Source: Siderastrea radians (Eukaryota > Cnidaria > Anthozoa > Scleractinia > Rhizangiidae). Taken from it: 64,000 bases of DNA. A program made the position numbers and the translations under genes. This document shows positions 35,501 to 49,785 of this stretch, piece by piece. The DNA is taken from contig OZ024890.1 in NCBI GenBank assembly GCA_964017195.1, forward strand, positions 23,497,201 through 23,561,200. Reading direction: 5' to 3'. How positions within the stretch are numbered: the first letter of the stretch is position 1; every line of letters begins with the position of its first letter. The notes under the pieces are model-generated. The model was given only the letters and a program-made list of their open reading frames with translations, ran no database searches and was not told where the DNA came from.

Positions 35501-38500
35501 GAAAATACCTTGAAGAGTGCAGATTTGAGAAACCCACCATTTTTAAAATTCACTGTTTAGTGTGAAAGTGCTGATGTCATTTTCAATCATTTCAATGTAG
35601 TTAGTATTCAAGCGAAAATACGTTAATGTGGACAAGTGAAATCACCAGTGTGGACGTGAATACAGGCCTGTTTGTTATGTTCTCCTCCAAATGAAAACCC
35701 GAAATGAAAACCGAATCAGTGTGGATGGGGCATTACTTTCAAACAGGACCTGAAGGCAACCTTGGAGCAAAGGGTCTGCATTGCTTGTCACAGTGCACAC
35801 TTGTGCGCCTTCCTGCTGCAATGTTCAACGACCAAAATAATTAATTCTGTTTATTATACCTATAAAGGTTACAAAGAGAGTGGACTTTGAGAACCAGTTT
35901 TTGTCTTTATCACGCGCTACTTTGCTACTTCGGTGTTCAAAGTAAAGATGATATGTACATTTTTTGTTTGTAGTGGTGAGCACTGTCCTGCACTTGGATC
36001 AGTTGTTTTGCCTGAGGAAGGCTTCCATCCTGTTTATGTGTCTGCTGTGGAAAATCCAGGCCTCTTCTTTATCCAGTTCAAGTCTTCAGAAGAAAGGTAA
36101 TTTTCGTCCTTGTTACAGTTTACAGCTTGGTTTCCTTATGAACTACATGTATGAGCGCTTAATTAAGTCCTCAACAATAATACATACGCACGTTCAGTCA
36201 TTAAACTGCAAAATCGTTTTAAGTACAAGTACGAGAACGTGCCGAGAAAAGGAGAAGGTAAGGAAAGCACTGAGGTCTGTGTTAATTGTTGGTAGTAATA
36301 TCAGTGACTTGGGACAACTTGTGGTGGTGGGGGGGGGGGGGGGGGAGGAGGTGGTGTAGTGGTTAGCAGTTTGGACAGGTCTGAAGCTCGGTGGTTCGAC
36401 GCCCAGACCCAGGTACCATCGTGTTGTTTCCTTAGACTAGAAACTTTACCCCACATTGTCTCTCTCCACCCAGGTGTATAAATGGGTACCAGCGACATAC
36501 TGCTGGGGGTGACCCTGCGATGGACTAGCATCCCATCCACAGTTGCTTCATGCTACAGAAACCGGGATAAGCTCCGGCCCTGTGGGCCTCCATGGCTCGT
36601 GTGCTGCTTAACCTTACCGACCCTTGGGACAACTTGAATCGACCACCAGCTGTTTAAAATAGTCAGAGGAAGTCACAATAGTAAATGATAATCATTGAGT
36701 TGCAATAGAAAGTTGTAATTATTGTTTACATTCTTTTGCAGCTTGGAGGATCTAAGACAAAAGATCTACTCTGGAGTTGGCAAAGTTGACATAGAAGAAA
36801 GTGAAATTTCAATTGGCTCATTTTGTGTTGCGAAGTTTTCTGAGGATGACAAGTAAGTTGGTTTATTAAGATAATCACTTAAGAGAGTATTCAAATTCAT
36901 ACTTCCAACACCGAGATAAAACCTTTATATCTTTATCGTCATAAAAACAACTCCACAAATGCTAAGGAAAAAGCAAACTACTTTGAGATACCTGTACACA
37001 TGCAATAAAAATCCGATATTTGAAGGGTGATGCATGTCCTTTGTAGGTCTGACAATGACAGAAAGCAACAAGTGTAACTGCTCCTCTTTTGTTTCACGTA
37101 ACCTTTGCCATTATCCCAACCCCTTCACAGCGGTCAAACGCAAAAAGTTATGTCACTTCCGGTCTTTCAGAGCCTTGAAATTTCAATGAGTTCAAACGTT
37201 TACGAGCGTGAAATTCGTATGAAAACGATGCAGAAAATTTCCTGTTAAACCGAATTTCTCGCCGATAAAACTTTTGGATGTTAGTTACTTCATTTTCAAC
37301 ACACACTCGACGTAAAAAGCTTAAGTTTTCAGAAACGGCGTTAAGCTTTGCCACTAAAGTGAAACTTTCAACATTTGTCGGTATTTTCCTTTGTAAAATT
37401 ATGGCGGGAATTGTGCACGCGTTGTGCGTTTGACTGCTGTGAACCCTACCCCAGTCCCCCGTGTTGTGTGAGAGAAACATTTGCCACTTACCTTATTGTT
37501 TCCTGAACATTTTTGCCATGTCAAGTCATATAAGTAATGCCCTTTTTTGATTGATTCAATTTGCAGATGGTATCGAGGCCGTGTTATGGGAAGCAGACCA
37601 GATAACGAATATGACGTGTTCTATGTGGATTTTGGTGACCGAGAGTGGGTGACAGGAGACAGGATTGTGCCAGCTTGGAACAGTATCCTACAGCTACCCC
37701 TTCAGGCTATAGAGTGCTCTCTGGTTAACGTCCAACCTCTTGGTAAGTTGGACGAGTTGTAGTGTCTATAGAAAACGTACAGAGAGTACAGGCTTACACT
37801 GTAAAAACTGACCAGTTACCATAACCATTTTAAAACGTTAAAACCAATTCAAATAAGTTGTTTTCACCTCAAAAATAATTGGTTAAAATGTGTAACCTAT
37901 TTGTTACTGGTTCATTGTACCAATTAAAAACAGTTCCTTTAACCATAAAAAATACTTTGGTGTTAAAATGGTCAAAATAATCATTTAAAGCTGTTAAAAT
38001 AAACCAAACTGAACAGCTTGCACAAAGATTATAACCTACTGAAATGGGTTAGCTCATTGGTGAAACTTCGCAACCGATTTTGTATTGGTTACATATACTA
38101 GTTCGAATAGTTACTTCACCAAAAGGCTGAGGTGATAAATTGAGAATGATAGTCCATCGAAGAGCATAACACGTGTAGAGAGTTCTCGCACTACTGAGGG
38201 AACTTTAGTGCGCGAGGGATATGCACAACAGTGAAAGCTACGAAAATCATTTTTGAAATTTGTTCCGGTAGCCAATGATAAGAATGAGACGGTTTCTTTC
38301 AAGATTAACTTGCGGTTGGGTGTTCAATCCTTAGGGCTCGGAGTGAAATGAAGACTAACTGTTTCTCAGTATCCCGTTTTTCCATGAAGAACAACTTCCA
38401 AAAAAACATGGACGAAGAAGAATAAAAATACCAAGAATAAAAAATATCGCTTTAGTGTAATTACGTGACCTCGGTATCTAAATCTATCAGATCAACTGTG

Positions 38501-41500
38501 GTATGTCAGTTAACACCTTGACGTCAGCGCTTTAAGCCAATGAGAGTAATTGGAATGTTGACCACAAATCCGAACTTCCTGTCCGTTGGCTTTCAAATTC
38601 TGTCGCAATCGCCAGAACCGCCAATTTCTACATGCAGATCATTTGTCTGTTTTACTGCTCTAAAAGAGCACAGTTTACATTTTGCTGTCGTGGAAGCAAA
38701 CGTATGGCAAGGAACTTACTTCTGTTTTATGATGGCCTCGCAGAACACGAAGGAAAGTCGGAAGGTAATTTGATTTGAGTTGCTAAACATGAAACAACGT
38801 CGGTTGTTGTTGCGCTATCGAACTGTATCCAAGTGTAGTATCCTAAGAAATACCTTGCAAACATTTTTTTCTTAAAGGAGGAAAGAGTTACAAGCTCGCT
38901 GCTTCTAACTCTCACTTTCTGCGCCAAGAACTTGATGATGGTGTGATTCTACTTGGAGCTACCAAAAGGATCAGTCAGTGAATCGCTCCAACAGAGCCAA
39001 GACTGTCGCGTGTAGCGTGGGCTGAAATACGATGAATGGTACGTACCAGTAAACAGTTTTTGCCTACTTTCAGTGACAGAAATATACCTAAGAAATCAGT
39101 AGCACTCTTGCCGAAGTATTAATGTTCGCAGATCTGGAGCGAGCGAGTTGTTAACCACGCGCGACAACGCGGGGGTACTCTATCTCAACACGCGCGAACG
39201 ATTTGATGCTAGAAAACGAGAAAATTGCTACCTATACGTTTGGGTCAAGCTCAGGAAATGAGGTATGCAAATTTAAAAATGTTATATCTGGATTAACATA
39301 AAGGTTTTATTTCGAAAAAAGGTCTCTTCAATGTATGGTTGTAAAACGAACTTCTAAGCCTGGTTCATAGTATTTTCCTTTAAGTATAAAAAAATTTGCT
39401 AACCTGGTTTTGAAATTCCAGCATACCATTGAAATGAAGCATGCTTTACAAAATCAAAATTTTGTCCTGACTGTCATCGTCATTACTGGATTTTAAATGT
39501 TTTTCTTGGAGGTGGATTATTGTGCTTGTCATTTATATACATGTAGTTGCAGTTGATTTTTATCTCCTGAATTTTTTTTATCTTTTAAAACTAGTTACTA
39601 GGTTACTAAGTGGAAAAAGGTGACAACCTCCCCTCCTCACCTCTGATGTCTCATACATGTACCCCCACCCCAACAACCTTACTAACCCTGCCCTACTATC
39701 TGCTCTTTTCCCCCTCCCCTAAGTACTATCATCTATTTACTTTCTTTTAACTAACCTGCACTGGATTTGAACTGTCAACCTCTGGATTTGCTGTCCAACC
39801 CCTTATCCACTTTGCCACATAGGAAAAGTTGGGTGAACCACTATCTTTTTAAAATATATGACCGCAACGTCATACCAAAACCTAACTCTAATTATTACCC
39901 AGTTGAAAAAATAAACTAGACTAGTAAAATAAGAAATTATCTGAAATTGAAAAACAACAACTAACATTTATTTAATTAAGTAAAAAAATCAACTTTTAAT
40001 TGTTTCATTCTAAATTTCATACAGATCAGAGCAGAGCTAGGGAGAATCCTGCAGGAGCCTGACATTACCAAGGTCATACGTGACCGTTTTCAAGGAGGGT
40101 GGAGGGAAAAATTGCTTTCTGTTCTTAGACAGTCTGAAAACAAAGATGTAATGGAAATAATGAAGGAGGCTGAAGGTCTTGACATCTGTGATGAAAATGG
40201 TGAGTGTCATAAGGAGCAAGTTAAAATACTTACTGACTGACTCGACTGACTGACTGCCCTTTAATTGTATATGTTGATTATAAATTATTGTTTGGTTCTA
40301 TACACGGAGGCGCGGTGGCCTAATGGTTAGCGCACTCGCCTCCGAGTCGAACGGCCCGGGTTCGAGGCCTCGGGCCGGGGCGCTGCGTTGTGTTCTTGGG
40401 CAAGACACTTTACTCTCACAGTGCCTCTCTCCACCCAGGTGTATAAATGGGTACCGGCAAATTTACTGCTGCATGGGGGGTAACCCTGCGATGGACTAGC
40501 ATCCCATCCAGGGGGGGAGTAGCAATACTCCTAGTCGCTTAATGCTACGGAAACCGGGATGAGCTCCGGCTGTATGGGCCAGTAGGCTCGAAGCAGACTT
40601 AGACTTACCTCTATACACGAAAGACACTGTAATTGTTTTCTTGTGATTTTTACATCTTGATTAAGTATTCTTATTTTTTCCATATTTTAGAAGTTCAAAA
40701 TCGCTGCATAATGGCTGGACTGCCATATTTATTCGGCGAAAGAAGAAAAGGAGCACAGGTTCATGCCAGTTCATTTTGGAAGAGAGCAAAGGTAATTATC
40801 AATCAGAAGTTGCAAAGAACAATCTAAAAACTACATGTAGTTGTGTACTAATGAAAGAAGAAACAAATGAAATATGCACAACCTGTGGTTGATTACAGAT
40901 AGATTTTAGTGGTTACTTTTGTTTCTTTCTAGTCTCCTTTCATTGTACTGGCTTATAGAAAATAGAAGTGACTTTCAGAGTGGTGTTTGAATCTTTATTT
41001 TTAAGAAAAACGGGGTGAGGGGCATAATTTGTCCCTAACACTCCTAATGCACTCCTGGACTTGGGATTGGAAAGCATACATAACACTCATTCTTATTTTC
41101 TTCTGATTTACAGATTGATGATCCAGATGAAGTCATGGTTCAGCTCATTGAAGGAACGACATCCCCAAGGCTCATTAGTTCTGGGGAGATTAAAACTATC
41201 GATGAACTGTGTCTTGCATCAGAGGGGATGGTGGTTTGTAGATTCCGACCACCGAGTATTTTAAGTGCAGTGGCTTCCCTCCTGGGTAGTTTTTACTGCT
41301 TTAATATGGAATTTCCAAAGGGTAATGGTGGGAGCGAAAAAATATTTTTCTGTTTTTAGAGCACATCTTGTTAGGTCAGGCTAGTGCAACTCTTCCACTG
41401 TCTGTGGAAAATGTCTTGTCAGATGTATTGAAACTGAAGGTTTATTAACTCTTCAGTCTTTCGTTCATGCCTTGAAGCCAAAAGCTGAGCTAAGCCTTTA

Positions 41501-44500
41501 CCATTGAATATATTTCTGAATAAGCCAGCTCCACATGCACAGACAGTGGAAAGGTTGTTAAGAAGCTGTTTGCCTAACAAAACCATTTAAGTGTCTCAGA
41601 TATCAGTTATGTGAGAAGAAGCATGAATTATTATTATCATTATTAAAAATTGACTTGAATGCTCAAATTTTCTGTACGATAGGTTATGTTCATGTCATTA
41701 TGACAATATTGTTTGTTTGGGCAGTGTTCAGTGTTTATATGCAATAAATATTTGCCACTCAGCTAAAAGTAAATTTTGGAGCTGATCTTGTAGCTAATAA
41801 AAGCCAATAGGTTTTTGTCATTATGCTGGATAGCTAGGTTGCATAAGATATGAGAGAAAGTACCAACTAACATTTTTTTATAATTGTATTAACCTTTGAT
41901 GTCAAGTTATTGTAACCCATTTTTGGGCTAGGGAAAAATGTTGAAATAACCAATAAAAATGTTTTAAAGTACTCTAATTGTGAAGTTATTATAATCTGTT
42001 ATTTATTAGTTAAAACAACCCATTTTTTATAACGGGTAAGGATTGGTTATATCTACCACCTGTTAACTAATTAAAATCGGTTACCACAGATTCATTGCAA
42101 GTACCAAAAAAGCAGGGTCATCATAACCATAAACAGTGGTTGTTTTAACCAATATTTATGAGTTGAAAATTTTTGACGGTTTTTAACTGTTAATTTAACC
42201 TAAAATTTAAAGTCGGATTTACCCTAAAAATAAAGGTCACGATAACCTATTTTGTGCGGGTTGAAAAAGTAGCTGTGAATGAGATTAGAAACAAACAATT
42301 ATAATGGTTAATGCAACCATAAAAATTTGTTGTTTTAACTGGAATGCAAAGTGGTTAATACGAATGATTATTATTGGGTCACTTTAACCCAAAAAAATAT
42401 GGTTACCTCAGATTCAAACTATAACCATTTTTTTTGGGTTGTTGTAACTGGTCAGTTTTTACAGTGTATAGGAAATTCATACAAAGTATCATTAATTTTA
42501 TCAGTCCATAATCCGTTGGTCGCTGCTCAAACAGCAAAAACTGCGAATGCCATTTTATAGTTGAGTGTATCCTTTGACTGATTCATGTGAAATTCTGTCA
42601 TGTTTGTAGAAAACGACTGGAGTGACAAGAGTAGTGATGCATTCTGGGAAATGGTGAATGACCAGCTGCTTTTTGCCAAGGTAACACTTCTTGCCAAACT
42701 TATGCCCACTTTTAAGAGATGCCTCGAAGGGTAACCGTCTATGACACCTAAGTACATATTTAGTATGCTCCGTACATTTTTATACTAACCCTTCCAAAGT
42801 TTTTGTGGCTAGCTCGTTCAACCTTTCTCTCCCGTCATGTTGTTGTTTCTTTAGATAAGACATGTCTCGCCACTTTTTCTCTATCCACCCGGATGTATCT
42901 GTGGGTACTGGCAAACTTTCCAGTGGGGAACCAAATAAGGTGCTGGGTGTTACGCTGTGATGGACCAAAATTACATTGGAGTAGGGAGGAGAGGTGCGAG
43001 TGGGGGGGGGGGGGGGAGCGCATAGTAATAGTTCTAAGTTCATATAGCCACAGAAACCAGGTTAAGCGTCTGGTCGCCCAAACGCGGTTTTAGGTTTAAC
43101 AGCTTATTTCGTAGTGGTTGATTATATGCTATTTACGCTCTTGCTTTATTCTTGGAGGGTGTTTTTTTTCATTACGTTGCAAGGCTTCAATATAATACCT
43201 CTTAGTGTATCCATGGCAGTTAATTCCAACGTTGTCACGTTATCGTGTACCGCAGGTGAAATCTAAGAGTGCATCTTTGGTGACTGGAAGCAACAGATTT
43301 GTAATCGAGCTTTATGATACCAGTACAGAGCATGACGTCATTATCAGCCAGGAGATGGTTGCTACTGGGAATGCACAGTTATCTCCCGAAAGAACTAAGG
43401 TTTGTCTGGATTTTTACAAGGAATCAGGGGGCAACTCTTGTTTTTTGTTGATGACAACGTGAATGACGTTTCATCTAGTTTATCCTTACGTTGTATGTTT
43501 GGCTTTCATGCAGATGTTATTCCCAGATTCAACTGGTGAAGCAGAAGAATATGACGTAAGTAGATGGTACAATAATTTTGTTGTATAATAACTTTGTTGC
43601 ACGTGTGTTAAATGTACAATGATTTCGTTAATGAATGTTTGGTATACTAGCTGATAATGCCGGTGGCTGAGAGATGAACTTATGAAACAGGCTCTTTGCC
43701 ATCATTTAAAAAGTGGGTCATGGGAAACGTTCCTGAGAAATTTTGAAAACTGGATTTTCTAAGGGGAAATCCTCCTCCTCCTTCTCCTGGAAAGAGGTGT
43801 GAATTGTCGATTTTTTGCTAAAAATCTTGGTGAGTTTAATAGACGAGTTGTAATATAAGCACGCTCATTTCTTTTGTGTTTCAGTTTCCCTACCAGAGAA
43901 TACCAGAGATGTGTCTTCAAGCCCATCAGTGCCGGGTAAGGAAGTACTGTGCTTATTTACCATTTAACCTCAAATTAGGAAAAAATAGGTTGAAATGTAA
44001 AGGGAAATACTTATTTAGTTTGCCCAGAGGGTAAATTCTCCGGTAAATTTCTTGAAAGGATGCAAAACTTGGCAAACGAATCTGAAAAATGTAAGTTTCA
44101 GACCTTCCAACAATTTCGATCCCTGTGCGTGGCCACTTTGTTCAGATTCAGGCTTTCAGAGGGGAGAGGGGCGTTAAACCCAGGGAGACGTATTCTGTGA
44201 CCAATCTCTCCTTTTTTTGGGGGGGGGGGGGGCTGCTCAAGTACTTACTCAGTTGGCCGATAAACAGGTTCGATAACTTCTCACGCAAACTTTTTTTCAA
44301 ATTCCGTTGTCTTGTCAAAAAACGGCGTGACCAGTCTAAAACCTGATTTCCTGTGACAAAAGCTATTACATGTGTTTCATTGTTTGCGTATTTTTGTTTC
44401 AGGATCCAGCGAAGAAAGTGGAAATTGTCAAGGAAATACAGACTGTTGTGCTGAATGGCGAAAGGTGAGAAAGATTTGTCTCAAGAGAAATTGAAATTTT

Positions 44501-47500
44501 TCGTTTGACAAACGTTCACCAAACATTTAGCAACGCTGGGCGTGGTAACGATGTCAAAATGGCCGTCCGATAAGCCACTTGGCTTTAACTCTGCAAGCCC
44601 CAATATCACCATGCACGTTCTCCCCGCCGTTCTTTACATATTTCTTATGGTGCTAGTTGGGAGCATTAAACAGCAAGGCATTTTATCTTTGCTGACCATT
44701 TCTTTTGTTCTCGTGACCTGTGTGTTGTCTCTACTGGGGCTGAAAGGGCCAAATTCGTCATTATCGTAACCTTATCTCTTTAGTGTTAGCTGCTCCAGTG
44801 CGTTGATGCAGTAGATCAACTAATCAAGGTGTGTTTACCTTCAGCTATAAGGATGATATACGCGACTGTGGAGGAGTTCAAGCGCTGTGTCGCTTGTTAA
44901 GTTTAAACAGAGAGCCGCTTGTGCTGCAGCATATTCTAGCAAGTCTCGCTTCTCTTGCATTTGAGAATGAAAGGTGAGTGTACTGTGCAGTGGATGTTTG
45001 TTTCCCGCTTTCACTGGAAATTACATAGAAGGTATTGGTTGACTTTGCGGTCACCCAGACTAGTGCCCAGGCATTCTCTCTTGCCTTGTTGTCCGCGCAT
45101 AGTTTGAAGCGGACTCTCATTGTCCGCGTGAAGCCTGTGACGTCACCGTAAGAAAATAGTATTCAGGCCTTAACGAGCCAGAAACGCTTAGGGACTAGGC
45201 ATGGTCAAAGCCGAGCAAATGTAAAGATAGTGATGGGGAGAAGTTGCTCAGTATAATGATAAAACAACTCTTATTCTAGTTCATCTTTGTTGTCTAAATG
45301 GCTTTCCACAAGACATAATTTAAATGAGCAGGGTTACAAGATGAAGTACGTAAGGCGTAGTTGGTGTTTTGATCGCTGTAACCTCTCTTTCTTTTATTTT
45401 CTTTTAGTAATTGTGACGAGGTTAGGAACCAAGGAGGGCTTCAAACAATGTGCTATCTCTTAGGAAAGGTGCGTTCACTTCACATACTACTACTAAACTT
45501 AGAGGTGAATAATATCACGTTATGTGATGTGCGATCCAGAGATAAGAGGGAAACACTGAAACACCTAGAGGAGCTCAGCCGAACAAGATCTATACGGTAG
45601 CTACAATCGTGGCCAATAACATCGTCATATGATAGCCAGCGCTCTTTTCGAACCCTCCCCCGCCCTGACCATTGTTGACAGCGAACTCATTGACCCCCAC
45701 CTTGGGGGAGGGGGGGGGGGTGGGCATTCTGTGCCAGGCAGTATAAGGTACCCAGTGCAGTTCATTTTGAATTTATTTCTCATGGGTGGATTTTTGCCAG
45801 GGAACGCTTGCCAGCATGCAGCACAGCTCTAAGTAAAACTTCTTAAAGTATTCACTTTGTCACTATTGTGGGGCGTTTCTGAGCAATGTCCACAGCATCC
45901 AATGGATCTTTTTGGTGAAATATTTGTTTGTGGGAACTTCACCACCTCAGAAATTCGGATGTTTCACGCTTAACGGGGCATAGTCACGCTGTTTAAGTTC
46001 ACTTTAAAAATCAAAAATATGTCCTCACATCAATGAAATATCACAAATAATGGTCTAGTTTTGTTACTTAAGACTATATTACTTCACTGAAACTATTTTT
46101 TGTTGTCTGTTGCTACGGATGGCACGGATGGAAATGGATTGCAACTTGAAAAAATTAGGCTAAACTTTTCAATTTCTTTCAGCGTTTTGACATTAAATCG
46201 ATATTAAATGGTCATGGTTTGTTTTCTCTTAATGAAATTAAGTTAATATGTTCCTTTAAATGTTCAAACACAATGTTGGGCATGGATAAAGTTAGCTACC
46301 GATAATTTTAGCACAGTTTTGACCAAAAATCTGCGAAATACTCGTGACTATGCCCCTTTAACGTTTAACTCAGCTTGTACGTTTGTACGTTTATATATTC
46401 AGTGCCCTGAATGCTTGTACGTTTGTACATTCAGTGCCCCTGAACGTTGTTGGCATTATGCATCTGAATCTTCCGTATTGTGCTTACTTTTTGTTCCCAG
46501 TCTGATGACAGTGCTGTTCAAGAAAGCATAGCCTGGGCTTTGAAGAACCTTGCAGCCACAGAGAGGTAAGCATTAAGATAACTATGCCAGGTGTTTTAAG
46601 TAATAACTATGCCAGGTGTTTTAAGTAACAGTCTTCAAAACCAAAAGTAACATCTACATCAATGGGAACCTTTTCTTAAAGTAACTTTACTAGGTTATTG
46701 AGATTACTAACAATTGTTTGTATACTGATAAAAGTGGGAAAACGTTTGGTTAACCTTTTCAATTTTCGTCTTCGTGTCTTGGAATAATCGCTAGAGACTT
46801 ACCGCTTTCCGTTCGCTCTCCCTTCGAGAGTTCACCTGATAGTCTCTCTCGATGTTCTCGGAGCATTTAACGTCTATGAGCAAAAGTACAGTCAGTTTTA
46901 TTTTTGACAACATTTTCACAGCAAACTTAGCAAAGTTTCCAATACTTAGTCCCTTTAAAATAAATGTAAAATGTGCAGTTTGAAATAATTTAAATTGCCT
47001 CTGTAGTGAATACCACAATACATTTTTTTTAAGCATCTCATCGGTGATATTCTTTTTTGTTACCTTTTCGGTACACAGAAATCAAAATGAAGTAAGGAAG
47101 CTAGGTGGTGTCAATGCTTTGTGTGCACTCCTGAAGAAGCTTTCTGATGAGAGAGTAAGTTGCGGTCATTTGGTACTCTCAAGTGTATGTGATGGCAGTT
47201 CAACTGAAAATGAGTGGTACAATTGATGCATAATGTATGCTTTTTGAGCCAGGTCTCAGCTTTGTGTTTTCCCTTAAGAAGCTGTTACCTGATGAGTCAA
47301 TTTTATCTATAACGTGCCACGCAACACTGTTGTTACCCTCTTCGCAGGCTGTCTCGCAACGAGAAGTTGAGGTGCGAGCTGCAGGATAAGTAGTCCAGCC
47401 TCCCACTTTTCGCAACGTTGCGAGATAATTACAGTTTATAACACTTATTCTGCAACTTGTCTCGCAATGCTATCGTTATCATTGCGTTGCTTTGGAAAAT

Positions 47501-49754
47501 TATTTCATACAACAGCATCTCAAGACAAGAAACTGCTTGACATTGCGTCCCTCTACCGAGAAAGAGAATGAGTACTGGTAAACTGTTCGACAGACCGTAC
47601 GACAGGCAAAAGGAAACTCGGCAGTGAAGTAGCATCCCATCCAGAGGTGGGGGTGGAGGGTGGGGTAGGTAATAGTAATACCCCCAGTTGTTTCATGCTA
47701 AAGAAACCAGAAATTCAGGCTCTCTGTTTGTGTGTTGATGGGGAGAGAGGGGGGCTGGGTACGTGTGGCTCGAGTGTTGTGTTTCGTGTGAGAAGTGGTG
47801 TCCTGATACTTAGTTCACAACACGTGAGGTTCATAGGTCGGTAGTTCAGCCCAGGCCATTGTGTTTGTGTTGCGGAGTTAAAGGAGCTACAACACGGATA
47901 ACGCAAATTGGCAGGTTTTTTCAAGTTTGTTGTTCTCCCTCAGTCATAACCATCCTTGTTTAGTTTTGGTTTATTATATTTTCTTCGGTGTTTTTCTACC
48001 TTAGGAAACTATTATTGTGAGGTTTCCTTCAGTGAGAAAATAATTTTGTCAGATCAGAAAAGTGAATGTAAATACCGTGACATAGTTCCTTTAATCAAAG
48101 ACGGTATCGTGATGGATACAATGACAAAATGTTAATGCTGCAAATTTCCTTACACGACGCACCGTTTTATCGCTCTGCTGAGCGATTCATTTCTCTTGCT
48201 ATTGTCAGGTTTAGTTATTTTTTTTTATTTTCGTTTTCTTTTTTCTGTTTCAGGTCCTGGAGAGAGTAGTGTGGGCCGCTGGGTGTCTTGTTAAAGATCA
48301 CGCCAGGTGCGGTGTATATGCATGCATGTGTTAGCCAGATCATTAGTTGAGATTTACTTTAAGATTAGTTCATATTACGAGTCCCTTATCGTCAATTAAA
48401 CATTGTAGGGAAAAACGCTTAAACCTAATTAAGCTTTGCCCAGACAGAGTTGCCACCAATATGCAAAGCTTGGATATGCAAACATTTGTAGACGCTTCCG
48501 TTGAGCTGGCAAAGGTAGTCTCAATTGGGCTGGAAAGTACCTATAAGTCCGCACCATCTTGCATACATCCTGCTTTTCGTTAGTTGCTGCGCTTCTATAA
48601 CAACCATGGATTTAGTTGTGGCCCAGTGACCAACTTGCGTTGACTTGCTCAGGGTTGGGGAAACTTGCGTGGACATGCATGCAAATTTGAGCACGATCAG
48701 TTCATAACAATTCAGTGCAAGTGTTCAGGATTATTTTCTACTCCCTATTTAGTAAAGAAAAAGTTTGTTGTTAGATCGCACCGGAAATCTATTTCACCGG
48801 AAGTTATAAGTTTCGCGTGCGAGTTGATTGATGTTGTTGACATTTTGACAGTTATGAAATAAAAGTCCCCGGATTTGGGGAGAAGCGCCTTTGTCGCCGA
48901 AAGAAAATATTGTGGTTGTGTTGTCATTTTTCTCGGGATTTTGTGCATGGGAATTTGGGACTTTTTTGGACTTTTGGATTAGGAACCTAGGGAGACACAG
49001 CAAGTTATGGCCAAATGGAGATGCAAATATGCAAAAGTTCATAACTTCTGTTGACTGTCAGCTCTGTATGGAGATTTTTGGCTTTCAACCCTGTATGAAG
49101 CTGAAATTTGCTTTCACTTAGATGTTACTGTTAGACATTAATTGGAGTGTTTGGTTAAGAAAAAAAAAATCACTTCCACAGCAATTGCCAAGCCGTGCAA
49201 GAGTGTGGCGGTCTTAAAACCCTCTGTGAGCTGATAGCTGTAACAAGCAGCGAAAATGTTCTGGAACGTGCGATCTGGGCACTTGGAATGTTAGCTATTG
49301 ATTCAAAGTGAGTTTCAAATTTATTACGTGTCTTAACGTTTTAATGAATTAACTTATAATTCAATTTTGTTGAGAGAGTTTACTGTCGTGTTGAGAGAGT
49401 TTACTCGAGAGTATACTCTCGTGTACTGTTTTGTTGCTTTGTTTTTATACCAATTGAAAGGGTTTTTAACTGTTATAATCCTTTTGAAACAAGGAAGTAT
49501 TACAACGAAGTATTTCTGTTCATGTCGGCAAACTATAAATATCTTAACACCTCTTTTGCCGGGCAATACTTTAAGGCTGGCTGTGACGCCATAGCCGTTA
49601 CCATGGCACCATAAAGGTCCACAAAAAGAACCTCTAAATTTCAACTTTTGCCAATTATCTGAAAACGTTACGGAGCGAGGAAGAAAGTTAATTTTATTTA
49701 CATATTTTTTGTGTATTTTTAAACATTTACAAGTTAAGTTTTGTTGCATTGCCG

Positions 49755-49785
<31 letters not shown>

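Larger units (their letters stand above)
37797..42466 (+). mobile_element. 4.67-kb TIR transposon in the Tudor-splitting intron
   Basis: The left end CACTGTAAAAACTGACCAG and following TTAC are perfectly inverted at the right (GTAA, then CTGGTCAGTTTTTACAGTG), 23 bp in all. TA flanks both ends. About 300 bp inside the left end and 550 bp inside the right end are dense with GGTTAAAA and AACCATT motifs, as subterminal repeats. CACTG termini with a short TA duplication fit an EnSpm/CACTA-like element, but I see no transposase, so the superfamily is not settled. It carries its own small gene on the same strand as TDRD12. Confidence 0.85.

Noticed and set aside
40035..41285. Three exons that can be joined in phase to TDRD12 exons 24 and 25
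   Set aside because: Joining needs a weak acceptor inside the coding stretch at 40034. They lie inside perfect transposon ends, have their own first exon at 38732, and their removal restores a continuous Tudor domain.
46570..46632. 27-bp tandem duplication (AACTATGCCAGGTGTTTTAA)
   Set aside because: A simple two-copy slippage event in an intron with no further significance seen.
47250..47480. Possible MITE with TCTCGCAAC inverted motifs
   Set aside because: GTCTCGCAACG and CGTTGCGAGA pair, but no clear ends or target duplication could be set.
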